Below, one piece after another: positions 11,007-21,971 of a stretch of 64,000 bases of DNA (position 1 is its first letter; the number at the start of each line of letters is the position of its first letter). Both the position numbers and the translations under genes were made by a program. Below the pieces are notes generated by a model, which was not told where the DNA came from, ran no database searches, and saw nothing but the letters and a program-made list of their open reading frames with translations. The stretch covers positions 21,537 to 85,536 of the forward strand of contig JABLTG010000084.1 of NCBI GenBank assembly GCA_016618085.1. Reading direction: 5' to 3'. Source of the DNA: Neovahlkampfia damariscottae. Lineage: Eukaryota > Heterolobosea > Selenaionea > Neovahlkampfiida > Neovahlkampfiidae.

Positions 11007-12796
11007 ATGGTTCAACATGTCAATTTGATTTTTGAAGTTTCACACACAATACTTATAAATAATTCTAATTGGTTGAAAAGAAAAAATGAACAAAAGTTTG
11101 TTGAGACATCTTCACATTTGTTCATTCTTCCCATTGCTGGAATATATGAATCCAATATTTCAGAGATCAATATTTATGAACAAACATCAAACAAGAAATT
11201 TACCAAATTACTCAAACTTGCATCGAAAGATTTTCGTTTTTATCAATCTCAAATTGAAAACTATTTTCTTGAACAATTGAATCCACTCAGATCTATGGAT
11301 ATAAACCAAACAATGGAAGAAATTGATTTCGAAGATCAAAAAAATTCAATTTAATCTTTTAAAAATGCATGTCACCATGAAATGTAGAGATGTAGATTCA
11401 CTTGTTTTTGATACTTATGTCCATGTTCAACTACTTTTTACCGAAGAGTATCCAATCAAACCTCCACAAACGTTGTGTTTGAATAATTTTCCTCATGAGC
11501 GTATTCTAGGAAACTGGATATGTCTTGATATGCTCGAAAATTGGAGTGGATTTTCTAATAAAAAAGCAACTGGATGGACACCCGGTTATTCATTATTAAT
11601 GGCTTTAAATCAATTGGAATTATTCATCTTTGGTTTTATTGACAGTCATATTCCATCAAAATCAGAATTAGAAAGCTGTAAAACATATAATTGTGGAGAA
11701 TGTGGACGAATTGAATTTAATGAACCTAATGTATTGATTCAGAAAGATTCACAATTGACCAAGATGGATTTACCGAAAGAATTAGTGCTGGAAATTCTTT
11801 AGATTGCAGATGTCATCGAAAAAGTTCTGGTTGGACCTAATCAATATCAAATATACAAATGTTTCTTTACAAAGTATCATTTTGATAAATCAATTTTGTG
11901 CTTTGGGGTAACTCTGATGCATAATGTCTGCCAAATTACTGGTTTATATTTGATATCATCATTCGGATTTTCAGATTGTAAGTATCATAAATATGTTTGG
12001 GGAAATGAATTTAATTATATTATTCCAATTTTCATCAATGGTATCATTTCAAAAAGGGGTTTTCCAATTTTAAAAAGAATATCTGCTCGGTTTTGTGGAA
12101 GAGATGATAATTATTCAATTTGTTTTTTTAATAGGGAAGTTAATGAATGGTCTTTTAGTTTCAATGATGAAAGGAGAATCTTTCACTTCAAACAAGTTGT
12201 TGTTCTTTTATTTTCAATTGAAAATTTTATTGTCCAAAGTTGTTAATCAAACAGTCAAGAAATTAATCAAAGATAAAATTATTGAATTTTTGAAAGATCC
12301 AACAAAAAGAACAAAAGATCTTGTTCCAAATTTGGGTGAATTTTTCATTTTAATTTCACTTTTTGATGATTTGTCTTGGGATGATATCAAATATCAAATT
12401 TTAGAAGAGTGTATGAATAGACAAGCATTGTGGATTATCAAAGCACATAAACAACAATATGTCAAGAAATATGATGTTAAGATATCACTTCATGCTTCAT
12501 TGGTTGGGTTTCAGTTGTTGATTCTTCTCGCTGAATTTTTGAACAATAAAAGGTGGTCTTTGGAAAATATCAATTTACAATATGGAATTCCACAAGAGCA
12601 AGATTTAGAAAATCTTCAAAAGACTATGAAAGGAATTCTAAAAATCAATAGTTACGATGAAATTACAAAACGATTGAATGTGATGACATTCGGACTTGAT
12701 TGGAATGTCAAAAAAATACTATGGATGCATGAACAAAATTCTTACTTTCTGGGTTATCACGTAGAAAAAACTGAAGGTAATAAGAATTTCCAATAA
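11007..12796 (+). pseudogene. UBC (E2)-domain protein with large C-terminal extension, apparently damaged
   Basis: The N-terminal frame (11007-11354) and the UBC frame (from about 11323) differ by one base, and removing one A from the A7 run at 11338-11344 would join them. The UBC domain keeps YPIKPP, the active-site region GNWICLDML and W-TPGYSLL. A TAG stop at 11800-11802 follows LPKELVLEIL, which looks like the start of an F-box. The same frame then continues with KCFFTKYHFDKSILCFGV and VWGNEFNYIIPIFI. A clean 40-nt intron (12095-12134) leads to the C-terminal part (KLMNGLLVSMMKGE, LVPNLGEFFILIS). The C-terminal region resembles an extension I associate with large protist UBC proteins. One frameshift and one stop suggest decay. 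A sequencing slip plus an unusual intron cannot be excluded. Confidence 0.55.
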
Positions 12797-12965
12797 ACTG
12801 TATTGGATGGAATAATTTTAAAACCATGTTTAATTTTACATTTTTCTTTGGAATAAATCCTCATTGATTTTTCTTTTCCAATCGCACGAAATTCAATTCG
12901 CTCTCTGAAAAGAAATTGATTTGATTTGATTGGTCAAAAAAAACCTCCAAAAATTTTCAACGACA

Positions 12966-14997
12966 ATGAGTAGTTGGCAAGAGTTCAATGATGAAGAATT
13001 TGACTTTTCCCAGGAAGACCAAGTAAAATACATTGAACTAACCATTGAAAGGACGAAGAAGAGCAACTATACACTTCTCAGAAAGATTCAATTATTTTTT
13101 TAATTGATTCAAGCAAAGCCATGTTCGAAGAAAAATTTGAAAATGACATTGAAGCCTTTTATTTTGCTGTAAAATCTGCTGCTAATGTTTACTGCGACAA
13201 AATTATTTCATCAAATAGCGATTTACTTGGAACAGTTTTTTTTGGCACCGTAAAACAAAAAAAAAAAATTGAAAAAAAAAGAAAGAAAAAAAAAATGAAT
13301 TTGATTTTGAAGGTATTTATACTTTCACAGAACTTGATAATCCAGATGCCCAATCTATCAAAAAATTAGAAAATTTGTCTGAAAACAAAAATTTTGAAGA
13401 TTATGGTCATGGTGACTATGAAATCAATGAAGCTTTATGGATTTGTCAACACTTATTTTCACATGTACCAAAATCAGTTGGTTACAAAAGAATATTTTTA
13501 TTAACAAATGATGAAAATCCATGTGAAAAAGAAAATTCATTGAAAAAGGCAATTGAAAGATCAAAAGAATTACTTGAAAATGACATCACTATTGAATTAT
13601 TTGTTTTAAAAAGTCAAAAAAGAGACTTTGATTCAAGTTTATTTTGGGAGAAAATTATTGCTCGGGATGAAGATGATTATTCAGATGGAAAAATTACGTT
13701 TGATTCTTGTGAAAAATTTGATCAATTGAGAGAAAAAGTTAGAAGAAAAGAATTCAAAAAAAGAACATTAACATCATTAGAATTAAAAATTGGAAATAAT
13801 ATTTCACTTGGAGTTGGTCTTTATAATTTAATTAGTTCTGCAAAAAAAGATTCAGCAATTTGGCTTCAAAATGAAAATAATCTTCCAATAAAAACAGAAA
13901 CAAAACAAATTTGTGAAGATACAGGTTCAGAATTAATGAAGAATGACATTAAAGTTTATTTTGATTATGGAAAGAAAAGAGGTATTTTTGAAAAAGAAGA
14001 AATTCAAAAACTTTCAACTATAACTGACCAAGGATTAACATTAATTGGTTTCAAACCAAAGTCAAGACTAAAAGTTTATCATAATTACAAAAGTTCATTA
14101 TTTGCATATCCAAATGATCACTTGTTTTCTGGAAGTTCTGTTGCACTTTCTGCTCTTTTGAAAAAGATGATTGAAATGGATAAAATAGCAATTTGTACAA
14201 TGACACAAAGAAAGAATTCATCTCCTGTTTATGTTGCATTAATTCCACAAGAAGAAGAGTTAGATGAAGATCAAACACAAATTTCACCGCCTGGATTTAA
14301 TGTGATCTATCTTCCTTATGCAGACGGAATTAGAAAACTTCTTAGCTTTGAAAGAGAAGAAAATCCAACTGAAAAACAAGTGTTAAAGGCAAAGAAACTT
14401 GTCAGTAAACTGTATATTGACTTTTCAAGTTGTAACTTTGAAAATCCATCATTGCAACAACATTATGCAAGTTTACAAGCATTGGCATTAGATCAAAAAG
14501 AATTGGATGAAGTAACTGATTATGTTAAACCTGATATTGAAGGAATGTCAAAATATTGTCAAACTGTTGAAGATTTCAAAGATAGTGTCTATCCAACTGA
14601 TTACACATTCGAAGAAGCAGAAAAAAAACCAAAAAGTACCAAGAAAAGAAAGGGGAGAGATGATTCAGATGATGAAATTGATACTAAAAAGAAAGTTAAA
14701 AAGGAAGATACTGATGATGAACCACCAAAGAAAGCAACCAAGAGACCAAATACAACTGTGGTGAAATCAAGAAAGAAAAAAGTTGAATCTCAAGAATCCA
14801 TTGATGAAAGTCAATCACAAGATGCAAGTGATGAAGAAATAGATGTTGTATCTCTTTGTAAAAATGGTCATCTTGGAAACTTGAAAAATGATGTGCTCAA
14901 AGCATTTTTAAAACAATATAAACTCTCCGTGAGTGGAAAGAAACAAGATCTTATCCAAAGAATTGAAGATTATTTAAAAAAAAGAGGAAAAATTTAA
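12966..14997 (+). CDS. Ku70, DNA double-strand-break end-binding subunit
   Basis: Exons 12966-13022, 13052-13249, 13282-14997; introns 29 and 32 nt; 656 residues. Ku70 with Ku80 forms the ring that binds broken DNA ends in non-homologous end joining, and it also works at telomeres. The N-terminal vWA-like domain begins IIFLIDSSKAMFEEKF and includes YTFTELDNPDAQSIK and FLLTNDENP. The beta-barrel core follows (GLTLIGFKPKSRLK, TMTQRKNSSPVYVALIPQEE). An acidic/basic linker with likely nuclear localisation signals leads to a C-terminal SAP domain (NDVLKAFLKQYKLSVSGKK). The second intron was placed where KNEFDFEGIYTFTEL becomes continuous. A Ku80 partner is not in this window. Confidence 0.93.
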
Positions 14998-15057
14998 TTA
15001 AAGTTTAATTAAATTTTTGAAAATTGAGTTTGTTAAATTTGTGAACAAAAATTTTTG

Positions 15058-15175
15058 AAGTTTCCTAATTGGGATAATTCCCCGTTAATAAGTAGTAGGG
15101 GGCTTTCCCGAATTGACATATTACGGTTCACGCCTCCTGATCCGCTGAGAACAACAAAAAATCGTTCAAAAAGGT
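15058..15175 (+). repeat. Left terminal inverted repeat
   Basis: This 118-bp arm pairs with 15979-16098 read on the other strand, with only a handful of mismatches and one or two single-base length differences in the C and G runs. The match stops just after a TTCAAAAAGGT segment. Confidence 0.85.
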
Positions 15176-15978
15176 TGATATTCCTTATTTTCGCTTTGAA
15201 AATAAGTAAAACTAACATTATGTCGTCCAGCCATAAAATACCCCAAAGAACAAGAATTAAATTTTGAGGTAAAAGAATAAATGAAATTTGAATTGTTAAT
15301 TTGTGTTGGTTGTTCAACATTTTGCTTTTGATTCCAATCACCGATAGAATTTATCCAATTATGTGGACTTGCACCCGAATTATCTCCATTGAAATGAAAG
15401 CAAACATACCAAGGATCAATTAACTTTTTGATTTATGGATTTTTGTTTAAAAAATCTTCCCATTCCAAATAAAAGTTGTCATAAGTTTGAATAGATATTT
15501 TTTTTGAATTTTTTAAATCAATAGAGCCTCTGCATTTCATTTTTTCAATAATATTTACTCTTTCTTTTTTCATCCATTTCACCCATGTTTTTTTTGAAAT
15601 GTCTTTGATACTACTAAAATATTTAGAAACTGAAAATATTCCACATATTGCATCAACAGTATACGAAAAAAAAAAATTAGTGGAAACCTTCTATTTGTTC
15701 GGTAGACTGAACAAATTGGTTTGTCAACCGACTCGCTATCTTTTTCCTTCGAAAAAGAAATCAAAAGAACCTTTTTCTCTGTTATTTCAATATATTTTTA
15801 TGAGACACTTTTAAAATGAGGAGAAAAGAAATGAGTTTTATTCTTGTATCAGAGTTTAAATTTTCGGAAATTTGACTTCTTTTTTGATTTATGAAGAGAA
15901 ATGAATTGATATTTTTCGTTTCTCATTGAATTTTACAAAGGGGAAATTGATGTTTTTCTTCAGGCAAATTTTATGATG

Positions 15979-16098
15979 ACCTTTTTGAACGATTTTTTGT
16001 TGTTCTCAGCGGATCAGGAGGTGTGGACCGTAATATGTCAATTCGGGAAAGCCCCCCTACTACTTATTAACGGGGGAATTTTCCCAATTAGGAAACTT
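15979..16098 (-). repeat. Right terminal inverted repeat
   Basis: This is the reverse-complement copy of 15058-15175. Differences from the left arm are small (for example one extra C in the five-C run and GTCCAC instead of GTTCAC), so the two arms have had little time to diverge or have been homogenised. Confidence 0.85.
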
Positions 16099-16267
16099 GA
16101 AAAAAGATGACCAATGAAACTTGAAAAATTTTTACTTTAATGCAAAAAAATTGCTTAAAAATTCATCTTTATTCGTAAGAAATACAGGTTTGTTTTCGCG
16201 TTTCATTTGATTGGATTTTTTTTTTAATGGCAACTTTTCATTGGCCTGTCATCGGAGTAAGGAGAGA

Positions 16268-19200
16268 ATGGAGTTTGAAAACAACTACTCAGAAGGTGAA
16301 GTGATCTTTTCATCATCGAAAACTGTTATCCACAAAGGTTCAAGAAAAACCGATTCACTTGGAGTTATCATAAAAAAATCATCTGAAACTGTTGTCTCTC
16401 TTGCCACTACAGAATCTTTCAAAAAAGATTTTGAATACACAAAAATGCTTTATGAGTATAATGATGAATACTTTTTAAACATGTTGGAAATTGTTGAATT
16501 AACCAATGGTTCTCTCTTGCTAGTAGAAGAAGATGAAGGTTTGGGTCTACAAAACTTGCTTCAAGAAAAAGTTACTTATGAACCTAAAGAGTTTTTAAAA
16601 CTTGCTGAAGATATGACTAAAGCTTTACATCATGCTCATACAAAACAAGTTCTTCACAGAGACATTAAGCTTGCTAATTTTATTGTTAGCAAAAAAAATA
16701 ACAAACCAAAGCTAATTGATTTCGGTTTGAGCACTATAGTTACAAGAAAATCACCTTCAGTTTCATGTCCAAATCCTATCGGAACTTATTCATACATGGC
16801 TCCAGAGCAAACAGGAAGAATTTCAAAAAACATAGATTTTAGAAGTGATATTTATTCATTAGGAATTTCATTTTATGAATTACTCACAGGAAAGGTTCCT
16901 TTTGATGGTGACAACATGGCTTTAGTTCATGCTCACATCACAAAAAAAATTCCAAACATCAAAAATGTACCTGATGCTGTTAATGAAGTTATTCAAAAAA
17001 TGTGTTCAAAAAATCCATCAGAAAGATATTTTTCAGCTTTTGGTGTTGCTAAAGATTTAGAATTCATCAACAAAAATTTTCAGAAAATTCCAGAAAACTT
17101 CAAAGCAGGACAATTTGATACAAAAGGATTTGAAATTCCAAACAAGTTGTACGGAAGAGACAAAGAACTAAAGAAGTTAAAAGATATTATAACAGAACAT
17201 GAAAGTGATATGTGTCTGATATCTGGTGTTTCAGGTATGGGAAAATCCAGATTAGTTGAAGAACTTATGAAAGAAAAAACAATGGACTTATTAATGTCTT
17301 ATGGGAAATTTGATCAGTTTAACAGGTTAGTTCCATATTCAGCATTGTTAAGGTTTGATCTAAATTTGTCTAAACCATGTTTTTTTAGTATTATCAAATC
17401 ATTGACCACCAAATTACTTTCAGACAATAATACAGAAAAGAATAGCATCATTTCTCGCTTAAAATTAGAATTAAAACAAAATGGTGCTATTTTAATAACA
17501 CTTGTACCTGAAGTTGAATTACTTATTGGGAAAAAAGAACCTGTTGAATCGCTCACTTCTTTGAAGGACACTCAAGATAGACTTTTTGAAACTTTTTTCA
17601 AATTTTTTGATTCTTTTACAGAGAGTAAATTGATACTTGTAGTTGATGATTTACAATGGGCAGATGCTTCAAGCTTCCTTTTCTTACAAAAATTCCTCGC
17701 TTCAAGTCATAAATTTTTTATCATTGGTGCTTATCGAGATAATGAAGTAGGAACAAATCATCCACTTGCAATGATAATCAATGAACATAAAAATATTTAC
17801 AATATCAATATCCAACCTTTGAGATTGGAAGATTTGAATGAAATGGTTGCAGAAACCTTGAATTCAACGAATCAAAAAACAATAGAGCTCACTGAATTAA
17901 TTCACAAAAAGACATTAGGAAATCCATTCTTCTCGAGAGAATTTATCAATACTCTTTATGAAGAGGAATCATTTGTCCAAAAAAATGATACCTGGAAATG
18001 GGATATTGAAAAAGTAGAAAAAATGAATTATAGTTCGAATGTCATTGATTTTATGATTCAAAATTTACAAAAGAAATCAAAAAGACTTCAAAAATTACTT
18101 AGTAGAGCTGCTTGTATTGGAAATACTTTTAAAATTGATGAATTAAAGTGGATATGGGATGAAGAAACAACTGTTGAAAGTGATTTATTTGAACCAGTTA
18201 AAGAAGGATGGTTATTTCGTGTGAGTTCAAATGAATACAAATTCTTTCATGATAGATTACAAGAAGCTTCATATGAATTATTTCCAAAAGAAGAAAGAGA
18301 AAAGATTCATTTGGTCATTGGTAATTTATTATTGAAAGGATTTAGAAAACAAAATTCAGTTGAGAAGAATATTTTTAAAATTATCAATCATTTAAACATG
18401 GCAAAAGAAAACTTTGAAGATAAAAAAGAACTTTTAAGTTTGAATCTATTGGCTGCAAAAAAATCGTTAGAAAATAGTGCTTCTTTAGAAGCTTTAAAGT
18501 TTTCAACTAATGCTTTGGAATTATCTGATGAAGATATTTGGGAAAAAGATTACCCAACTGCTTTAGAACTTCATGGTATTCATGCAACTACTACATATGC
18601 CAATTCTTTACTTGACCAATGTGAAGAACAATACAATCTTCTTTTGAAAAAAGCAGTTGGAAGATATGATATTTTAACTGTTTATGCTAATTATATGAGA
18701 ATGTGCTCTCTTACAATTCAATATGATAAAGCATATAATCTATACGTGGAAACATTAAAAATGTTTGATTTGACAAAAGATATTGTTTGTCCAGATGTTG
18801 CACAAGTTTATGGATGGACTTTAATTTTGAAAGGAAAAATCAATGAAGAAGTCAAAAAAATTGGAGGAATGAAAAAAATTGTTAATGCAAAAACATGTGA
18901 AGATAAAGAATTGTCATTGTTTTTGAGACTTTCATTAGAATCCCTAGATATTATATTTTTAGCTCCTGGTGCAAATCCATTAATGTTCATTACAGGTGCC
19001 ATGATCTCATTGTACTATTATTTAACTGAAGGATTACCACATGTTGCTCCAGTTGGAATTGCTATTGCAGGTTGGATTTATTCATTCTTTTTCAAAGAAT
19101 CAGATGGTTATGTTTTGACAACATCTGCTGAAGTGCTACATTCATTGGAAAAGAATCCGACCTATAACGTTGTTTGTTTACATTACATACTTGCTGTTGG

Positions 19201-21667
19201 TAGTATTACAGGAGGAAATTTTCAAAAACAACAATATCATTTAAACACTGCTGTAAACCATGCAATGACACATGGGGAGTATTTATATGGTGCTTATAGT
19301 ATTAATTCTATCCCTCTTGCTTTGAATGGTGATCACTTTCCAACGTTATATGCAAAGATGAAAAAACATCAAAAATGGACTTTAGAAATTAAGAGTTATT
19401 TTGCTTCTGACTTTCTTGAAGTAATGATCAATTTTGTTGGTGATTTATGTGGAATTTCAAAATACAATCCTCAATATTCAATCCCTACAATCAGACAATT
19501 GAAATGTGGAGATTCTACACTTCCAGCGATTGAAGGAATACTTAATTATCACAAAGGATTATATGACATTGCTTTAGGATATTTTAATGAAGCAGAACCT
19601 GTTGGTGATAATTCACAAGGTCTTTTCGATTTTTATGAAAGAAAATTCTATCATTGTATGACACTCATTGCAATATATAAGAAATCAAAAGATGAAAAAA
19701 CAGAAACAAAAATTAAAGAATGTCTAAAAGATTTCAAAATTTATGGTGATCTGAGTCCTGAATATTTAAGTCCTAAATATAAATTAATGGTAGTTTATTT
19801 TGAATCTACTCAACAAATTGAAGATAAAATCAAAATTTTATCAAAATTTGAAGAAGTCTATCAATTAATGTCAAAATTAGGTCTTGTCATTCCATCTGCT
19901 GTAACGACTGAATGTACATTGGAATTTGCACTTGAAAATGATTTTCCAATGGGTGTTTGCAGAATGTACTTTGGAAATGCTTTGAAAATTTGGACAGGAT
20001 TAGCAGCAAAAACCAAAGTTGATATTCTCAAAAAAAAATACAGTAAATTCTCAAATGTCTTGTCAAGAAAATCAAGTGCATCCATAACTAATTCAACAAC
20101 AAATGCTACAACGATAGGTAATGAATCAATTCAAATTGAAAGTGCTTCTTTGGATATGATGAGTATCATTAAAGCATCACAAGCACTTTCTGTTGAATTA
20201 ACAATTTCAAGTTTAATTGATAAAGTATTACATATAATTATTGAAAATACAGGCGCTGAAATTGGAGCTTTATTCTTGGTTGGGAAAGAAGGAGAATATA
20301 TTGAAGCTTCAATCAAACATGGAAGGGTGAATAATCTCCATAAATTGACAAATGAATATGAAGAGAATGAAATGTTCTGTTCACTTTTATTGATAATGGC
20401 AAAAACATTAAGAAAACCTGTGATTATCAATGATGTTTCTAGTTCTGAATATTCAGATAATGATTATTTGAAAAAAGAAAAAATTAAATCGATTTGTATT
20501 CATCCAATATTTAAAGGAAAAAAATATATTGGGGCAATTTATTTAGAAAATAAAACATTAGAAGGAATTTTTGATGAAGAAAGAAAAGAAATTTTAGATC
20601 ATATTTCATCTCAATTAGCTATTTCCTATGAAAATGCGAAACTATATGATGATATGAATTCATTAAATTTGTCTTATGAAAGATTTTTACCAAAGGAATT
20701 TTTGAAACAATTAGGAAAAGGAGATGTTAGAAATGTGAACAAAGGAGATGCATCAACAAAGAAAATATGTGTGCTATTTTCAGATATTAGATCTTTCACA
20801 GATATCACGGAAAAAATGAATCCTGAAGAATCATTTTCTTTCATCAATGGAATTTTATCATATTTAGCTCCTATTATTTCAAAACATAATGGTTTTATTG
20901 ATAAATTCTTTGGTGATTGTATTATGGCATTATTTCCTTATGGTGTAGATGATTCAGTGAAATGTGGATTTGAAATGTTATCTGTTTTAAAATTGTACAA
21001 CAAAGAATGTCGTCAAAATTTATCTCCTGTTAATATTGGAATTGGAATTCATTATGGAAATGTGATGATTGGAACAATAGGAGATGATGAGAGAATTGAT
21101 GCAACAGTTATTTCTGACACTGTGAATACTGCATCAAGAGTTGAATCATTAACCAAAGCATTAGGATCAACTTTTGTTGTTACAGAAGATATCCTTCAAA
21201 ATACTCAACTAATTTATAAAAATCGTTACATTGGGAAATATTTATTAAAAGGAAAACAAATTCCTATTGCTCTTTTCAACATGATTCCTGAAGATGATGA
21301 ATCAATTAACGTTGAAGAATTCACAAATGGAATTCAATTTTTTGAATTAGGAAATTTCCAAAGAGCAGAGGAAATTTTCAATTCATTGGATGATAAAACT
21401 TCTAAGTATCTTCAAAATGTTTCAAAGAAATATGGGTATTATTTATTCAATAAAGAATGGTCAGGTGAAATTAAAATTGATAAAGATGGAAATTTAGTTG
21501 ACTTGGAAAATGAATTGATTGTCGAAAATAAAATTCAAAAATATTCAGACGAAGAAAAATTGAAAATTTTAACAGATTTACTTTCAAGTAGTGACAATGG
21601 AGAAATTTTGAAATTAATTTCAAAACAAAATCCAGATAAAATGAATGAAATATTAAAAAAATATTAA
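16268..21667 (+). CDS. Intronless Ser/Thr kinase - AAA ATPase - GAF - adenylate cyclase
   Basis: A single exon of 1799 residues. The ATG at 16268 is chosen because upstream codons in the frame offer only a TTG. A protein kinase domain comes first, with HRDIKLANFIV (near residue 131), DFGLS and APEQTGRISKN-DFRSDIYSLGI. A STAND-like ATPase follows with P-loop GVSGMGKSRL (near 319) and LVVDDLQWADASS, then a long helical-repeat region. A GAF domain covers about 1305-1450. A class III cyclase covers about 1495-1690 with metal residues in FSDIRSF and FFGDCIMALF. The specificity residues are Lys (FIDKFFGD) and Asp (VISDTVN), which favours ATP over GTP. The order kinase-ATPase-GAF-output is familiar from bacterial giant signalling proteins. 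It should make cAMP in response to a ligand bound by GAF. Confidence 0.9.
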   Translation: MEFENNYSEGEVIFSSSKTVIHKGSRKTDSLGVIIKKSSETVVSLATTESFKKDFEYTKMLYEYNDEYFLNMLEIVELTNGSLLLVEEDEGLGLQNLLQEKVTYEPKEFLKLAEDMTKALHHAHTKQVLHRDIKLANFIVSKKNNKPKLIDFGLSTIVTRKSPSVSCPNPIGTYSYMAPEQTGRISKNIDFRSDIYSLGISFYELLTGKVPFDGDNMALVHAHITKKIPNIKNVPDAVNEVIQKMCSKNPSERYFSAFGVAKDLEFINKNFQKIPENFKAGQFDTKGFEIPNKLYGRDKELKKLKDIITEHESDMCLISGVSGMGKSRLVEELMKEKTMDLLMSYGKFDQFNRLVPYSALLRFDLNLSKPCFFSIIKSLTTKLLSDNNTEKNSIISRLKLELKQNGAILITLVPEVELLIGKKEPVESLTSLKDTQDRLFETFFKFFDSFTESKLILVVDDLQWADASSFLFLQKFLASSHKFFIIGAYRDNEVGTNHPLAMIINEHKNIYNINIQPLRLEDLNEMVAETLNSTNQKTIELTELIHKKTLGNPFFSREFINTLYEEESFVQKNDTWKWDIEKVEKMNYSSNVIDFMIQNLQKKSKRLQKLLSRAACIGNTFKIDELKWIWDEETTVESDLFEPVKEGWLFRVSSNEYKFFHDRLQEASYELFPKEEREKIHLVIGNLLLKGFRKQNSVEKNIFKIINHLNMAKENFEDKKELLSLNLLAAKKSLENSASLEALKFSTNALELSDEDIWEKDYPTALELHGIHATTTYANSLLDQCEEQYNLLLKKAVGRYDILTVYANYMRMCSLTIQYDKAYNLYVETLKMFDLTKDIVCPDVAQVYGWTLILKGKINEEVKKIGGMKKIVNAKTCEDKELSLFLRLSLESLDIIFLAPGANPLMFITGAMISLYYYLTEGLPHVAPVGIAIAGWIYSFFFKESDGYVLTTSAEVLHSLEKNPTYNVVCLHYILAVGSITGGNFQKQQYHLNTAVNHAMTHGEYLYGAYSINSIPLALNGDHFPTLYAKMKKHQKWTLEIKSYFASDFLEVMINFVGDLCGISKYNPQYSIPTIRQLKCGDSTLPAIEGILNYHKGLYDIALGYFNEAEPVGDNSQGLFDFYERKFYHCMTLIAIYKKSKDEKTETKIKECLKDFKIYGDLSPEYLSPKYKLMVVYFESTQQIEDKIKILSKFEEVYQLMSKLGLVIPSAVTTECTLEFALENDFPMGVCRMYFGNALKIWTGLAAKTKVDILKKKYSKFSNVLSRKSSASITNSTTNATTIGNESIQIESASLDMMSIIKASQALSVELTISSLIDKVLHIIIENTGAEIGALFLVGKEGEYIEASIKHGRVNNLHKLTNEYEENEMFCSLLLIMAKTLRKPVIINDVSSSEYSDNDYLKKEKIKSICIHPIFKGKKYIGAIYLENKTLEGIFDEERKEILDHISSQLAISYENAKLYDDMNSLNLSYERFLPKEFLKQLGKGDVRNVNKGDASTKKICVLFSDIRSFTDITEKMNPEESFSFINGILSYLAPIISKHNGFIDKFFGDCIMALFPYGVDDSVKCGFEMLSVLKLYNKECRQNLSPVNIGIGIHYGNVMIGTIGDDERIDATVISDTVNTASRVESLTKALGSTFVVTEDILQNTQLIYKNRYIGKYLLKGKQIPIALFNMIPEDDESINVEEFTNGIQFFELGNFQRAEEIFNSLDDKTSKYLQNVSKKYGYYLFNKEWSGEIKIDKDGNLVDLENELIVENKIQKYSDEEKLKILTDLLSSSDNGEILKLISKQNPDKMNEILKKY

Positions 21668-21971
21668 AATAAAATAATATGTTATTGCAACAGATAATTT
21701 AGCTACAATTGGTTGTTTCAAATTTTCAAAAGAAATTGAGTTGATGATAAAACCTATCTTTTTTGTTTTCAGTTTGGTTGAATTCATAGGAGAATTTTGT
21801 AACTTGTTTGAGGGAACCATGTTGTCACATTCAATTGCGAAGATAAATTTTAAATAATTTTGCACAAAGTCTTAGAGATGCAAGTTTACAATGAAATGCA
21901 TTTTGATAAGAAAAATATTGAAGTCACTTCAATATTTATTTTTAATAGTATTCAAATTTTTTGATAAAGAA
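21668..21971. other. Intergenic, no gene seen
   Basis: This is the convergent 3' space between the cyclase gene and the Maelstrom-like/ATPase gene. Short open frames on the minus strand lack splice partners and family signals. I see no RNA gene or repeat. Confidence 0.5.

Larger units (their letters stand above)
15058..16098. mobile_element. Non-autonomous or decayed DNA transposon with long terminal inverted repeats
   Basis: Two nearly identical inverted copies of about 118 bp flank some 800 bp of unrelated AT-rich sequence. The copies start AAGTTTCCTAATTGGGA at both outer ends. They contain a GC-richer core (GTAGGGGGCTTTCCCG and CTCCTGATCCGCTGAG) unlike the neighbouring DNA. No intact transposase is present. 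The minus strand of the interior (about 15.25-15.6 kb) keeps a broken reading frame with a stop. It includes WYVCFHFNGDNSGASPHNW, which I do not recognise. A clear target-site duplication was not found. It sits between Ku70 and the big cyclase gene and disrupts neither. Confidence 0.75.

Noticed and set aside
11086-11280. Alternative ORF MNKSLLRHLH... in the UBC gene start
   Set aside because: It overlaps the frame that leads to the UBC domain and has no homology signal. An ATTGG motif upstream makes it slightly tempting, but nothing else supports it.
15680-15715. Small hairpin ATTTGTTC...GAACAAAT inside the transposon
   Set aside because: The arms are only 8 bp and AT-rich; chance is enough to explain it.
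16211-16267. Longer N-terminus of the cyclase gene
   Set aside because: It starts at TTG, lies across an ATTGG promoter copy and a T-run, and adds no kinase sequence.
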